From Sphingomonadales bacterium (GTDB taxonomy: Bacteria > Pseudomonadota > Alphaproteobacteria > Sphingomonadales > Sphingomonadaceae), in NCBI GenBank assembly GCA_027486895.1, contig JAIXOE010000002.1, positions 23,982 through 87,981 on the forward strand: a DNA stretch of 64,000 nucleotides, read 5' to 3'. Below the pieces are notes generated by a model that worked only from the letters and a program-made list of their open reading frames with translations, made no database searches and was not told the DNA's origin. The position numbers and the translations under genes were made by a program. The stretch's first letter is position 1; each line of letters begins with the position of its first letter. Of the stretch, positions 9,558 to 19,787 are shown piece by piece.

Positions 9558-11683
9558 CGCGCCGCGCTCCGCAAGCGCAGCGCATTGGCAACGACGATCA
9601 GCGATGAACCCGACATCGCAGCAGCCGCAATCAATGGCGTAACATATCCGCCAATCGCCAGCGGCACGGCGATGGCGTTATAGCCAATGGCCATGACGAA
9701 GTTCTGGCGGACGATCCGCTGCGTGCGGCGGGCTGCACGGATTGCGATGGCAACGGGTGCAAGCGAATCTCCCATGAAGACAATGTCTGCCGCCTGCTGT
9801 CCTGCGTCACTGGCCGATGCTGGTGCCATCGAAGCGTAACCGGCGGCCAAAGCAGGGCCGTCGTTCAGCCCGTCGCCAACCATCAGCACTTTGTAACCCG
9901 CCGTTTTCTGGCGCGCGATGGCGTCCAACTTGTCTTGGGGCAGCATGGAGGTCTGTGCGGTTAATCCAAGCGTTCGCGCGACAGGTGCAACCGAGACCGC
10001 GCGGTCTCCCGACAAGATAGCTGAGGTGATGCCCATTTCCTTAAGCCCTGCCACTGTTTCTTCGGCATGGGGCCGCATCATATCTGCGAAATGCACTGCG
10101 AAAGGCGGCAAGTCGCCAATCTGCAATTGCGATGCCATGCCCTCGTGCGAAATTTCGACCTCGGGCCGACCGAGCGAGACATTTATGCAGTTGAAACTGC
10201 CATATATTCCGGAACCTGCAACCTCCCGCACGGCGTCGATGTCCGCAGCGATCACGCCCTCGGCCTCCAACGTGCGGCGGATGGCTTCTGACAATGGGTG
10301 GCGGCTTGCCCGCGCAAGAGCGAGCAATACCGATTTCTGCGTTGCATCGGCTTGGTCAAGATTGACAGGTTCAGGCCGTCCGCGTGTCAGGGTGCCGGTT
10401 TTATCGAACATCGCAAGATCGACCTCAGCCAGTCGCTCAAGTGCACTTCCATCTTTCACCAATATGCCGGCACGCATCAACGCACCAGCAACGACGATTT
10501 GGGCTGCTGGCACGGCGAGGCCTAACGCGCAGGGGCATGTGATGATCAGGACTGCGACCGCAATCAAAAGGCTTTCGTGCCAGCCAGCACCAGCGATCAT
10601 CCAGCCGCCAAAGCTTGCCAGCGCGAGCGTGTGCACGGCTGGCGCATAAAAGCGCGCAGCGCGGTCGGCGATCCGCACATAGACCGATTTGCTTTGGCCG
10701 GCTTGTTCCATCAATCGCGCAATATCGGCAATCGCGGTGTCGGGACCCGATGCCGTCACGCGCACAGTAACCGGCGCATCGACGTTCAGCGTGCCGGCAT
10801 GAACGACATCGCCCATATTGACGGACTGCGCAGCAGATTCGCCCGTCAGCAGCGAAAGGTCAAAACTGCTTTGCCCCTTTACAACGATGCCGTCGGCAGC
10901 CAATCGCTCCCCTGCCGCTATGATCATCTGCATACCCGGGACAAGGGCGCTGGCATCGACCCATTCCGTCTTGCCATCCGCCCGCAAAACCATGGCACCT
11001 GCCGCCGTTTGCTTCAGCAGTGCGCTGACCCCATCGCGGGCCCGGTCTCGCATGACGGCGTCCAACCAGCGTCCTGTTAGCAGAAAGAACAGCAGCATGA
11101 CCACGCCGTCAAAATAGGCGTGCTGGCCGTGGTTGAATGTCTCATACAGGCTCAACATTGTGGTAATCGACACACCAATAGAGATCGGCACATCCATATT
11201 GGTGCGACGCTTGCGCAGCGCGTTCCATGCCGAACGGAAAAACGGCTGGCCTGCGTAAATGACGGTGGGCAACGCTATCATGGCCGACAACCAATGGAAC
11301 AGGTCGCGCGTCACCCCGGTTGCACCTGACCAAACCGACACCGACAGCAGCATGATGTTCATCATGGCAAACCCAGCCACGGCCATGGCTTTCAACAACT
11401 GATGTGCTTCGGCGGCAGCAGGATCGCCTTGCTGGTCGGTAATGGCTTGCGCCTCAAACCCGGTTTCGGCGATTGCAGCGACCAACTCTGGCATGGTCAA
11501 TTCGGGCAGGTGCGAAATGGATACCCGCTTCGCGGTAAAGTTAACGCGGGCATTGACGATTCCGGGTTGTTGTGACAGGCCGCGCTCAAGTTTCGAAATG
11601 CAGCCAGCGCAACGCATAGCTGGCACGGAAAAGTCGGACTGCATCAACGCCGCAGAGGGCCGCAATATGCTCTCCGCGTTCAT
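9554..11683 (-). CDS. ccoI: copper/heavy-metal P-type ATPase CcoI/FixI
   Basis: CAGC HMA motif, TGES, CPCALGLAVP, DKTGTLT, GDGLNDGPAL; within the cco cluster. Confidence 0.92.
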   Translation of the reverse strand: MNAESILRPSAALMQSDFSVPAMRCAGCISKLERGLSQQPGIVNARVNFTAKRVSISHLPELTMPELVAAIAETGFEAQAITDQQGDPAAAEAHQLLKAMAVAGFAMMNIMLLSVSVWSGATGVTRDLFHWLSAMIALPTVIYAGQPFFRSAWNALRKRRTNMDVPISIGVSITTMLSLYETFNHGQHAYFDGVVMLLFFLLTGRWLDAVMRDRARDGVSALLKQTAAGAMVLRADGKTEWVDASALVPGMQMIIAAGERLAADGIVVKGQSSFDLSLLTGESAAQSVNMGDVVHAGTLNVDAPVTVRVTASGPDTAIADIARLMEQAGQSKSVYVRIADRAARFYAPAVHTLALASFGGWMIAGAGWHESLLIAVAVLIITCPCALGLAVPAAQIVVAGALMRAGILVKDGSALERLAEVDLAMFDKTGTLTRGRPEPVNLDQADATQKSVLLALARASRHPLSEAIRRTLEAEGVIAADIDAVREVAGSGIYGSFNCINVSLGRPEVEISHEGMASQLQIGDLPPFAVHFADMMRPHAEETVAGLKEMGITSAILSGDRAVSVAPVARTLGLTAQTSMLPQDKLDAIARQKTAGYKVLMVGDGLNDGPALAAGYASMAPASASDAGQQAADIVFMGDSLAPVAIAIRAARRTQRIVRQNFVMAIGYNAIAVPLAIGGYVTPLIAAAAMSGSSLIVVANALRLRSAAR

Positions 11684-12147
11684 TGCACCTGCTCTGCCAA
11701 CTTGAAGATATCAGCACCACGGCGAAGCGAGAGCCGCAAGTTCCAGCGACCTGCCGGCAATGCTGTGGTCGAAATCAAGGTTCCGTCATGAGCAGGGGCG
11801 AAAGACAGCGCAATGTCGTCCGCCCGTCCAAGCGGGTGCAGGGCGTCACCGATAGCAGTCATCTGCGTGATAGCGACGCCATCGGTGCGCGCATCCACCT
11901 GCACATGTCGGCCAGTATCGAGTGACACTTTCACATTCCAGCCAAGCTTTTCCTGACGCGCAGCCGCACCCAACCACGCGTTATATTCCTGACTGGCAAC
12001 ATAGCTATTGTCGACCACTGTGCCGCCAAAAGTGCCCACCGCCATCCGCGCCATGTAAAAGTTCACGGCCATAACGATGCCAAAAAAGGCGACCAATATC
12101 GCCGTCATGTGCCAGCCAGTGAATCTGCCGTCGGTCAAAATTTTCAT
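11680..12147 (-). CDS. ccoH: FixH/CcoH family protein
   Basis: FTGWHMTAILVAFFGIVMAVNFYMARMAVGTFGGTVVDNSYVASQEYNAWL. Confidence 0.9.
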   Translation of the reverse strand: MKILTDGRFTGWHMTAILVAFFGIVMAVNFYMARMAVGTFGGTVVDNSYVASQEYNAWLGAAARQEKLGWNVKVSLDTGRHVQVDARTDGVAITQMTAIGDALHPLGRADDIALSFAPAHDGTLISTTALPAGRWNLRLSLRRGADIFKLAEQVQ

Positions 12148-13601
12148 TCTTCTGTCTCCGGCCGTTCAAAGATGACGGTGTCGCTGTCACCACGTTCGTC
12201 ACCGGAACGTGCGCGTGTGGTGATGCGAAACTCTGTGCGCTCTTCGCCTTCGGGCGGCGCTGCGATAAACAGCCGGACCTTGTGCACCGCATCTGGTGCA
12301 ACCGCGAAATTCACGCTCTGCTTGGCGAATTCGCGCTTGCCATCTGCCGTCCACATGACTGCGCCGCTAAGCCCGTTGATAGTCACGTCCACGATACGCG
12401 GCCGGGTTTCCATATTGCGGATTTTGAGTGTGAAATTGTTTCGGATCGCACCATCGGAAAGCCGAACATAAACCGGGTTACGATCGGGTTGAACTGATAG
12501 ATCTAGCCGCGTCCGTTGCCCCAGTGTGAACAGCATCGCCAAACCAATGGACGCCCAAATTCCAAAATAGACAATCGTGCGGGGCCGAAAGAGCGTTTTT
12601 AAAGGCGGGTTCGCTTGCCGACCCGATTTCACCGCCACGGCATCATCCAGCGTGCAATAATCGATCAGGCCACGCGGCTTGCCGATTTGTGCCATGACCT
12701 TGTCGCAAGCGTCGATGCACAAAGCGCAGGTGATGCAGCCGATTTGCGGACCTTCGCGAATGTCGATGCCTGTGGGACACACGGCGACGCATTGGTTGCA
12801 GTCAATGCAATCGCCGAACGCCTGCGGATTTGCCTGCGCCTGCTTAAGGCTGCCGCGTTGTTCGCCGCGCCAATCCTTGTAGGTCACGAGCAACGATTTT
12901 TCGTCCATCATGGCTGTCTGGATCCGCGGCCAGGGGCACATATAAATGCAAACCTGCTCACGCATGAAACCGCCAAAGATAAATGTCGTTGCGGTCAAGA
13001 TGCCGACCGTGGCGTAGGCGACTGTTGCCGCCTCGCCCGACCAGAATTCGCGCACCAAAGTGGGCGCGTCGGCAAAGTACATGATCCACGCACCGCCAGT
13101 CCAAAATGCAATGAACAGCCATGCTGCCCATTTGGTCAGGCGCTTGGATATTTTCTCGACGCCCCATGATGCCTTTTCGAGCCGTATCTGGGCATTGCGG
13201 TCGCCATCGATGAACCGTTCCACATGTTGAAACAGGTCGGTCCACACCGTTTGCGGGCAGGCATAGCCGCACCAAGCACGGCCTACAGCGCTGGTGACAA
13301 GGAACAGGCCAATTCCTGCCATGATGAGAAGGCCAACCACATAATAAAATTCGTGCGGCCAGATTTCGATCTGGAACATGTAAAAGCGGCGATTGGCAAG
13401 ATCGACCAACACGGCCTGATCTGGTGCATATTGCCCGCGGTCCCAGCGTATCCATGGCGTGATGTAATAAATAGCGAGCGTCACCGCCATGATGACCCAT
13501 TTCATCCGCCGGAAAAATCCGTCAACGGCCTTCGGATAAACGCCCCTTCGCCCTTCGTATAGCGCCGGCTGCTGGACCTTTAGTGGTTCAATTCCCGACA
13601 T
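12144..13601 (-). CDS. ccoG: cytochrome c oxidase accessory protein CcoG/FixG
   Basis: GRAWCGYACPQTVWTDLF, CIDCNQCVAVCPTGIDIREGPQIGCITCALCIDAC; start at MSGIEPL preferred, the ORF extends to 13640. Confidence 0.92.
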   Translation of the reverse strand: MSGIEPLKVQQPALYEGRRGVYPKAVDGFFRRMKWVIMAVTLAIYYITPWIRWDRGQYAPDQAVLVDLANRRFYMFQIEIWPHEFYYVVGLLIMAGIGLFLVTSAVGRAWCGYACPQTVWTDLFQHVERFIDGDRNAQIRLEKASWGVEKISKRLTKWAAWLFIAFWTGGAWIMYFADAPTLVREFWSGEAATVAYATVGILTATTFIFGGFMREQVCIYMCPWPRIQTAMMDEKSLLVTYKDWRGEQRGSLKQAQANPQAFGDCIDCNQCVAVCPTGIDIREGPQIGCITCALCIDACDKVMAQIGKPRGLIDYCTLDDAVAVKSGRQANPPLKTLFRPRTIVYFGIWASIGLAMLFTLGQRTRLDLSVQPDRNPVYVRLSDGAIRNNFTLKIRNMETRPRIVDVTINGLSGAVMWTADGKREFAKQSVNFAVAPDAVHKVRLFIAAPPEGEERTEFRITTRARSGDERGDSDTVIFERPETEE

Positions 13602-14532
13602 TGGTGGCCACCTTGGCCGGACTGGTTCCAGAAACGGCAACTGGCGCAGTCACGGGAGCTGGCGCTTCCTCTCCGCCGCCGAGCGAATGGACATAAGCCG
13701 CCAGCATTTTTATCGTCACGGGATCCAACCGGTTGTTCCAGCGTGGCATAACGCCATAGCGGGCCTGATTTACCGTTGCGGTCAGTGTGGCTTTGTCGCC
13801 TCCATACAGCCATATGCCATCTGTCAGATTGGGGGCACCGAACTCACGCATGCCCTTCCCATCAGCGCCGTGACATGACGCACAATTGTTGCCAAAAATC
13901 GTCGCGCCTGCAGCAGTGTTCGCGCTGGCTTTTTCCAGGCCCGACAACGACCGAACATAAGATGTAACGGCATCGATTTCCCCCGTGCTCAACACTCCTG
14001 CAAAGGCGGGCATCTGCGAAAAACGCGTTTCATCATGGTCAGGCTGCCGGATTCCGTGGGTGAGCGTGACATGAATCGCATTCAAATCGCCACCCCAAAG
14101 CCAGTCGTCGTCATTCAAATTGGGATATCCCTTTGACCCGGCAGCACCCGACCCGTGGCATTGCACGCAATGCACTTTAAAAGCGGCACGGCCACCCTCA
14201 ACAGCCGCCTGATATAGACGCTCATTGCCTGCAAGCTGCTCAACAGGGATCGATGCCAACGCGCTGGTAATGGGCGCTCGGCGCAGCGTTTCTGCCTTCA
14301 TCTCTGCATCAAGTTCGCCTCTGCTCGTCCAGTTCAAAACGCCTCGCGTTGCGCTATTGGCCATCGGGATGGCGGGATACAAAATGAGGTAACCAATGCC
14401 CCAGACAATGCAGGCCCAGAACGAGATGACCCACCAGCGCGGCATAGGTGTGTCGAGTTCCTCAATGCCATCCCATTCGTGACCAACGGTTTCAGTGCCC
14501 GTTGGTTGGTCAATCCGTTTTTTATCAGACAT
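13588..14532 (-). CDS. ccoP: cbb3-type cytochrome c oxidase subunit III (diheme)
   Basis: Two CxxCH motifs (CVQCH, CASCH), N-term TETVGHEWDGIEELDTPMPRWW. Confidence 0.93.
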   Translation of the reverse strand: MSDKKRIDQPTGTETVGHEWDGIEELDTPMPRWWVISFWACIVWGIGYLILYPAIPMANSATRGVLNWTSRGELDAEMKAETLRRAPITSALASIPVEQLAGNERLYQAAVEGGRAAFKVHCVQCHGSGAAGSKGYPNLNDDDWLWGGDLNAIHVTLTHGIRQPDHDETRFSQMPAFAGVLSTGEIDAVTSYVRSLSGLEKASANTAAGATIFGNNCASCHGADGKGMREFGAPNLTDGIWLYGGDKATLTATVNQARYGVMPRWNNRLDPVTIKMLAAYVHSLGGGEEAPAPVTAPVAVSGTSPAKVATNVGN

Positions 14533-14683
14533 GGTCGTCGTCCCTGAAAATGATATTTGCCGCGTCTTCGTTGCGCTGCGACGCCCCTTTGCGAAATGGC
14601 CACAATATGAGGACAAGGAACAATATCCCCATCATCAACAGGCCCCAGCTGTCAGCGAAATGCCGGAAATCATTGTAGTTCAT
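14525..14683 (-). CDS. ccoQ: cbb3-type cytochrome oxidase subunit IV (52 aa; absent from the ORF track)
   Basis: Read by hand: [52 protein letters not shown]; overlaps ccoP and ccoO ends. Confidence 0.9.
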   Translation of the reverse strand: MNYNDFRHFADSWGLLMMGILFLVLILWPFRKGASQRNEDAANIIFRDDDHV

Positions 14684-15432
14684 CGTGGCTGCTCAAAGGC
14701 TTTTGCCTTTTGATGATCAACGAGTGTGCCAAGCATTTGCAGATAGGCGATGACGGCGTCCAATTCGGTCACCTGATTAGGGTTACCGTCGAAATCCCGC
14801 GCTTGTGCCTTGGGATATCGCGTCTTCAATAACGCAGGATCTCCATTGGGATCAGCTTGCGCCACCAAGTCAGCGTCCGCGGCAGCGATAGCTTCCTTGG
14901 TATAGGGCACGCCGACACGTGAAAGCGCTGTCAAATGCCCTGACATGTCACCGACCTTCACAGGCCTTTCGGCAAGGAAAGCATAAGGCGGCATAATCGA
15001 TTCAGGGACGACGCTGCGGGGGTTTTTCAGATGCGCGCGGTGCCATTCGTCCGAATAGCGACCGCCAACCCGCGCCAAATCAGGTCCAGTGCGTTTCGAA
15101 CCCCATTGGAACGGGTGGTCGTACATGCTTTCGGCGGCGAGGCTGTAAGGGCCATAACGTTCAACCTCGTCGCGGAAAGGGCGGATCATCTGGCTGTGAC
15201 AGACGTAACAGCCCTCGCGCATGTAGATATTACGTCCCGTCAGCTCCAGTGGAGTGTAAGGCCGCATGCCTTCAACCTTTTCCACCGTTGAATCGATCCA
15301 AAACAATGGCGCGATTTCGACGATGCCGCCAATGGCCACTGCGCCCAGCGCACAAAGGCCAAGCAATGTCACATTACGTTCCAGTTTCTTATGGCTGAAG
15401 GCGCGTTCGGTTGTGCTTGTCATGATTGGCAA
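14680..15432 (-). CDS. ccoO: cbb3-type cytochrome c oxidase subunit II
   Basis: [29 protein letters not shown] monoheme motif. Confidence 0.93.
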   Translation of the reverse strand: MPIMTSTTERAFSHKKLERNVTLLGLCALGAVAIGGIVEIAPLFWIDSTVEKVEGMRPYTPLELTGRNIYMREGCYVCHSQMIRPFRDEVERYGPYSLAAESMYDHPFQWGSKRTGPDLARVGGRYSDEWHRAHLKNPRSVVPESIMPPYAFLAERPVKVGDMSGHLTALSRVGVPYTKEAIAAADADLVAQADPNGDPALLKTRYPKAQARDFDGNPNQVTELDAVIAYLQMLGTLVDHQKAKAFEQPR

Positions 15433-15435
15433 TCC

Positions 15436-17094
15436 TTATTCAGCTGGAACGGCGACATAGGGACGGTCAGCGTCCGCATTGTGCGGCGTTTCCGTCATTG
15501 GCTTTTCATCGCGCAGATGGCCCGCCACGGTCATCCAGACATTGTAGACCATCACCAGTGCGCCCGAGAGGTACAGCAGCCCACCCAAAGCGCGGATGAG
15601 ATACATGGGGAACATCGCGGCGACGGTCTCTACAAAGGAGTAGACGAGATAACCGTCCGCGCCATATTCGCGCCACATCAGCCCTTGCATGATGCCAGCG
15701 ACCCACATCGCCGAGGCATAGAAAACGATGCCAAGTGTCGACAGCCAGAAGTGCCAGTTGATCATTCGAAGCGAATACATGCGGCTACGGCCCCATAGAC
15801 GCGGGAACAGATAATAGAGGCAGGCAAAGGTAATCATGCCGTTCCAGCCGAGCGCACCGCTGTGCACATGGCCAATGGTCCAGTCAGTGTAGTGCGACAG
15901 GCTGTTGACCGCCTTGATCGACAACATTGGCCCTTCGAATGTGCTCATCCCATAGAAGGCGAGCGCCATAACCATCATACGGATGATAGGGTCAGTGCGG
16001 ATCTTGTCCCATGCGCCGTTCAGCGTCATCAGGCCATTGATCATGCCGCCCCAGCTTGGCATCCACAGGATGATGGAAAACACCATGCCCAGCGTCTGTG
16101 CCCAATCGGGCAAAGCTGTGTAGTGCAGATGGTGCGGCCCCGCCCAGATATAGAGGAAAATCAACGCCCAGAAGTGGACAATGGAAAGCCGATAGGAAAA
16201 AACCGGACGCTCGGCCTGCTTCGGCACGAAATAATACATCATGGCAAGGAAGCCAGCGGTGAGGAAAAATCCAACCGCGTTGTGCCCATACCACCACTGC
16301 GTCAGCGCATCCTGCACACCTGCAAACGCGCTGTAGCTTTTGGAACCGAAGATGCTGACAGGCATCGACAAATTGTTCACCAGATGCAGCATTGCCACAG
16401 TGATGATGAAACTCAGATAAAACCAGTTCGCCACGTAAATGTGCGGCTCTTTTCGCTTTACGATTGTACCCACAAACACCGCGAGATAGCTGACCCAAAC
16501 AATCGTCAGCCAGATATCGACATACCATTCGGGTTCGGCATATTCCCTGGCTTCGGTAACGCCCATCAAATAACCGGTGGCCGCCAACACGATGAAGAGT
16601 TGATAGCCCCAGAACACAAAACGGGCGAGACTGGGGAAGGCAAGTCTCGCCCGGCACGTGCGCTGCACAACGTAGAAACTCGTCGCAATCAGCGCATTGC
16701 CTCCAAATGCAAAAATCACTGCAGAGGTGTGCAACGGCCGAAGACGGCCGAATGTGGTATATTCTAGATTGAGGTTCAGCGCGGGAAACGCGAGTTGGAG
16801 CGCGATGATGAGTCCAACGAGAAACCCGGCGATCCCCCAAAACATCGTTGCGATAACGCCCCAGCGAATGGGATCATCATCATATTGCGATTGTAGCGCG
16901 GGGCCACCAAGTGCCGGAAACCGCCGCGTCACGAAATCAAACTTGTTCATGGAAGCAGCCATCGCAATCAGCGCGGCAACGCAAATGATGGCCATATGAA
17001 CCGAGTAAGCTTGGTCAGCCCCCAGTGCCATGGCCATAAATGCCAGTAATGCGATGAAAAACCACACGCCGACGCGTGATAAAAGCGAAACCAT
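15436..17094 (-). CDS. ccoN: cbb3-type cytochrome c oxidase subunit I
   Basis: [67 protein letters not shown]-type heme-copper oxidase core. Confidence 0.95.
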   Translation of the reverse strand: MVSLLSRVGVWFFIALLAFMAMALGADQAYSVHMAIICVAALIAMAASMNKFDFVTRRFPALGGPALQSQYDDDPIRWGVIATMFWGIAGFLVGLIIALQLAFPALNLNLEYTTFGRLRPLHTSAVIFAFGGNALIATSFYVVQRTCRARLAFPSLARFVFWGYQLFIVLAATGYLMGVTEAREYAEPEWYVDIWLTIVWVSYLAVFVGTIVKRKEPHIYVANWFYLSFIITVAMLHLVNNLSMPVSIFGSKSYSAFAGVQDALTQWWYGHNAVGFFLTAGFLAMMYYFVPKQAERPVFSYRLSIVHFWALIFLYIWAGPHHLHYTALPDWAQTLGMVFSIILWMPSWGGMINGLMTLNGAWDKIRTDPIIRMMVMALAFYGMSTFEGPMLSIKAVNSLSHYTDWTIGHVHSGALGWNGMITFACLYYLFPRLWGRSRMYSLRMINWHFWLSTLGIVFYASAMWVAGIMQGLMWREYGADGYLVYSFVETVAAMFPMYLIRALGGLLYLSGALVMVYNVWMTVAGHLRDEKPMTETPHNADADRPYVAVPAE

Positions 17095-17161
17095 TGTCTT
17101 CCCCTGAACCGCAACATTGCAGCTTCAGGGTCATCCATGCCGCAGCGCAGCAGGGCGTTCC

Positions 17162-17175
17162 TTGATTCAGATCAA
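17162..17175. promoter_or_regulatory. FNR/Anr-type box TTGATtcagATCAA
   Basis: Perfect TTGAT-N4-ATCAA upstream of ccoN, just downstream of the FNR gene. Confidence 0.9.
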
Positions 17176-17192
17176 CGAATAGAAAAACCGCC

Positions 17193-17894
17193 TTATGCGG
17201 CGGCGGAAAGATCCTGAAGCCGCGCGCGGTTCTGGATGGCCACAGTCCGGCGATCGGGCAGGTTAATGACACCGTCGGCTTTCAACAGCGATAACTGCCG
17301 GCTGACCGTTTCAATGGTGAGCCCAAGGACATCGCCCATCTGCTGACGATCAAGCGGCAGTTCAAACGCATCCAGCGCACCGTTTTCGGCGGAACAGCCA
17401 GTCTCACCAAGACGCGCGGACATTTCCAGCAGCAAAGTCGCAATGCGCTCTGTTGCGGTCTTCTTCCCCAGCAGCAACATCCATTCATGAGCGCGATCAA
17501 GTTCGTTCAACGTCCGACGCAGCAGCTTATGCTCCAGTGCGGGATGCTGACGCGCGAAGCTGTCGAACGTCGAACGGGAAAATATGCATAACTCTGCATC
17601 GGTGAGCGCAGTGACGCTATACGGGCTCTGCTGACCAAAGGGCCGACCAATGAAGTCTGAAGCAAATACAACGCCGACGATCTGTTCGCGTCCATCCGAA
17701 ATGCTCATCGAAACTTTCAAGACACCTTCGATGACATTGGCAACAACAACGGAATCGTCGCCTTCCCAAACGACAGTCTGTCCCTTTTTTACACGCTGCC
17801 TTCGGCCAAGCTGGCCCAGCGTATCAAGCTCATCGGGTTCGAGGCCGGCGCAAATTGCACGGTTACGCACAACGCATTGGGTGCAGTCCTTCAT
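17193..17894 (-). CDS. fnr: FNR-type Crp/Fnr transcriptional regulator
   Basis: N-terminal cysteine cluster MKDCTQCVVRNRAIC, cNMP-like barrel, HTH RQQMGDVLGLTIETVSRQLSLLK. Confidence 0.88.
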   Translation of the reverse strand: MKDCTQCVVRNRAICAGLEPDELDTLGQLGRRQRVKKGQTVVWEGDDSVVVANVIEGVLKVSMSISDGREQIVGVVFASDFIGRPFGQQSPYSVTALTDAELCIFSRSTFDSFARQHPALEHKLLRRTLNELDRAHEWMLLLGKKTATERIATLLLEMSARLGETGCSAENGALDAFELPLDRQQMGDVLGLTIETVSRQLSLLKADGVINLPDRRTVAIQNRARLQDLSAAA

Positions 17895-17985
17895 GCGCTA
17901 ACCTTAGCCGCCGCAAGAACGTGAGGCAACCGTTCATAATCCCAGCAACCGAACTGTTCCTGTGCCTGTTATGTCGATGGGAGGA

Positions 17986-18062
17986 TGGTAGCGAAGGAGG
18001 GACTTGAACCCCCGACCTATGGATTATGATTCCACCGCTCTAACCAGCTGAGCTACTTCGCC
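17986..18062 (-). tRNA. tRNA-Met (anticodon CAT)
   Basis: Reverse complement GGCGAAGTAGCTCAGCTGGTTAGAGCGGTGGAATCATAATCCATAGGTCGGGGGTTCAAGTCCCTCCTTCGCTACCA folds as a cloverleaf with a 7-nt loop ATCATAA and encoded CCA. Confidence 0.93.
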
Positions 18063-18149
18063 ATCCAAGCGTGAATCCCAGCCTTTGCGGGGAAGCACGC
18101 GGCGCTATAAGCGTGGGGGTTGAATGGGTCAAGGGCTGCAAAAAGTTAT

Positions 18150-18656
18150 TCAGCCTCGAAATGCCCATCTGCCGATTTGCTCCCATGGACCGCCGCGGTA
18201 ATAATAGGCCGCAAGGCCGTTTATGGCCAAGGGCCGCGGCTGGAAATTGCTGGAAAGCCTTTCGTATAGCGCTTTTGCCACGGAAGGTTCGACCTTGTTC
18301 TGGACAGTGATATGCAACCGAGGGCGCGCTTGATCTTGAGGAATGAGCAACCCACGAAATTCCGCCGCCAGCTCATCGCGAATCGAGAGGAGTTCTTCGC
18401 TTTCAACACGATAGGCAACGCCGCTGCCGAGCTTCATAAGTTCGCTCAGATACGCCTTTGGTGCCGGGCATTCAGCCGCAAGAGCCGCCAAGCGCGCTTT
18501 GATTTCGCCAATATGGCCTGGTGGCAAATGGTGAAACAGCGTGATGTGCGCATCCACCACATTGCGGTCCGCAGGATAATGCGCGCGCCGCAAGCCATTG
18601 GCCCACGCCTGATCCGCTTTGCCCATTTCGGCGGTAATGATGATGGGTGCGGTCAT
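18150..18656 (-). CDS. 2'-5' RNA ligase family (2H phosphoesterase) protein
   Basis: Two HxT motifs: DAHITLFHHLP and RLHITVQNK. Confidence 0.88.
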   Translation of the reverse strand: MTAPIIITAEMGKADQAWANGLRRAHYPADRNVVDAHITLFHHLPPGHIGEIKARLAALAAECPAPKAYLSELMKLGSGVAYRVESEELLSIRDELAAEFRGLLIPQDQARPRLHITVQNKVEPSVAKALYERLSSNFQPRPLAINGLAAYYYRGGPWEQIGRWAFRG

Positions 18657-18694
18657 GACTGATGTCTCGCATTATAATGAACAAACATTAGCTT

Positions 18695-18765
18695 CGTCAT
18701 CCTGAACTTGTTTCAGGATAACATGCAAATGTCGTGCGTTATCCTGAAACAAGTTCAGGATGACG
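18695..18765. repeat. REP-like perfect 28-bp inverted repeat, 15-nt loop
   Basis: CGTCATCCTGAACTTGTTTCAGGATAAC / GTTATCCTGAAACAAGTTCAGGATGACG. Confidence 0.9.
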
Positions 18766-18813
18766 GATGTTGGTACGTTGATGGCTGGGTCGCGCAAATA
18801 CGACGATGGGCAC

Positions 18814-18850
18814 AAAAAAGCCGCCCGGTCTTGCGACGGGGCGGCTTTTT
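18814..18850 (-). terminator. rho-independent terminator of rplI (possibly bidirectional)
   Basis: aaaaaagccgccc ggtcttgcgacg gggcggcttttt immediately downstream of rplI. Confidence 0.8.
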
Positions 18851-18870
18851 GTTTTTCTTGGAACGAAAGC

Positions 18871-19548
18871 TTAAGCTTCGTCAGCCTCGGCCGACAAACC
18901 ACCGGCAGCTTCAGCAGCGGCCTTGGCAGCAGCTTGCTCTTCGCGGCGCTTTGCGTTGGCAGCAGCTTCAGCAGCATCTGCAGCATCGGCAGCAACTTCG
19001 GCTTCAACCTGAGCTTCAATGACTTCAGCAGCGATTTCGGCCTGTTCTGCTTCGAACATCTGGTCGAGAACGTTGACGCCGTCCTTCTGCAACTCGGCTT
19101 CGTCGTCCGAACGGGCCACATTGACCTGAACATTGACCGAAACTTCGGGGTGCAGAACAACCTTAACGTCAAATACGCCGAGCGTCTTGATGGGGCGTTC
19201 GAGAACGATCATCGACTTGGAAACCTTGGCGTCCTGGGCGACCAGACCGTCAACGATGTCCTTGACCGAAACCGATCCATAAAGCTGACCAGTTTGCGAA
19301 GCCGCACGGATCAGAACGATCTGCTTGCCTTCGACGCCGCCTGAAGCCTTTTGAGCTTCGTCACGACGGGTTGCGTTGTCGCTTTCAATCTTCGCGCGGT
19401 TCGCTTCGAAAACCTTGCGGTTTGCGTCGTTCGCACGGAGCGCTTTTTTGTTTGGCAGCAGGAAGTTACGGGCATAGCCGTCCTTCACGGTGACAACGTC
19501 ACCAATTGCACCAAGCTTTTCAACGCGTTCGAGAAGTATGATATCCAT
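18871..19548 (-). CDS. rplI: 50S ribosomal protein L9 with Ala/Glu-rich C-terminal extension
   Basis: MDIILLERVEKLGAIGDVVTVKDGYARNFLLPNKKA. Confidence 0.95.
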   Translation of the reverse strand: MDIILLERVEKLGAIGDVVTVKDGYARNFLLPNKKALRANDANRKVFEANRAKIESDNATRRDEAQKASGGVEGKQIVLIRAASQTGQLYGSVSVKDIVDGLVAQDAKVSKSMIVLERPIKTLGVFDVKVVLHPEVSVNVQVNVARSDDEAELQKDGVNVLDQMFEAEQAEIAAEVIEAQVEAEVAADAADAAEAAANAKRREEQAAAKAAAEAAGGLSAEADEA

Positions 19549-19559
19549 GTTTCGGCTCC

Positions 19560-19784
19560 TTACTTCACGATGTACGGCAGAAGGCCGATGTGACGGGCGC
19601 GCTTGATAGCTTGGCCCAGTTCACGCTGCTTCTTTGCCGAAACGGCGGTGATGCGTGATGGGACAATCTTGCCACGCTCTGAAATGTAACCCTGAAGCAG
19701 GCGTACATCTTTATAATCAATTTTCGGCGCATCTTTACCCTGGAATGGGCAGGACTTGCGGCGACGGAAAAACGGACGTGCCAT
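19560..19784 (-). CDS. rpsR: 30S ribosomal protein S18
   Basis: [14 protein letters not shown]...[48 protein letters not shown]. Confidence 0.97.
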   Translation of the reverse strand: MARPFFRRRKSCPFQGKDAPKIDYKDVRLLQGYISERGKIVPSRITAVSAKKQRELGQAIKRARHIGLLPYIVK

Positions 19785-19787
19785 AAT

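Noticed and set aside
9918-11080. Overlapping plus-strand ORFs of 243 and 167 aa
   Set aside because: Antisense to ccoI, which has every P-type ATPase motif intact.
15862-16767. 301-aa plus-strand ORF
   Set aside because: Antisense to ccoN; composition (His/Arg/Gln-rich, no domain) is typical of shadow ORFs in GC-rich DNA.
18814-18850. Possible CRISPR-like or regulatory palindrome
   Set aside because: Single GC stem flanked by A-run and T-run right after rplI: an ordinary terminator.
18672-19172. 166-aa minus-strand ORF with VILNLFQD and VILKQVQDD peptides
   Set aside because: Translation of the REP-like inverted repeat plus out-of-frame rplI; not a real protein.
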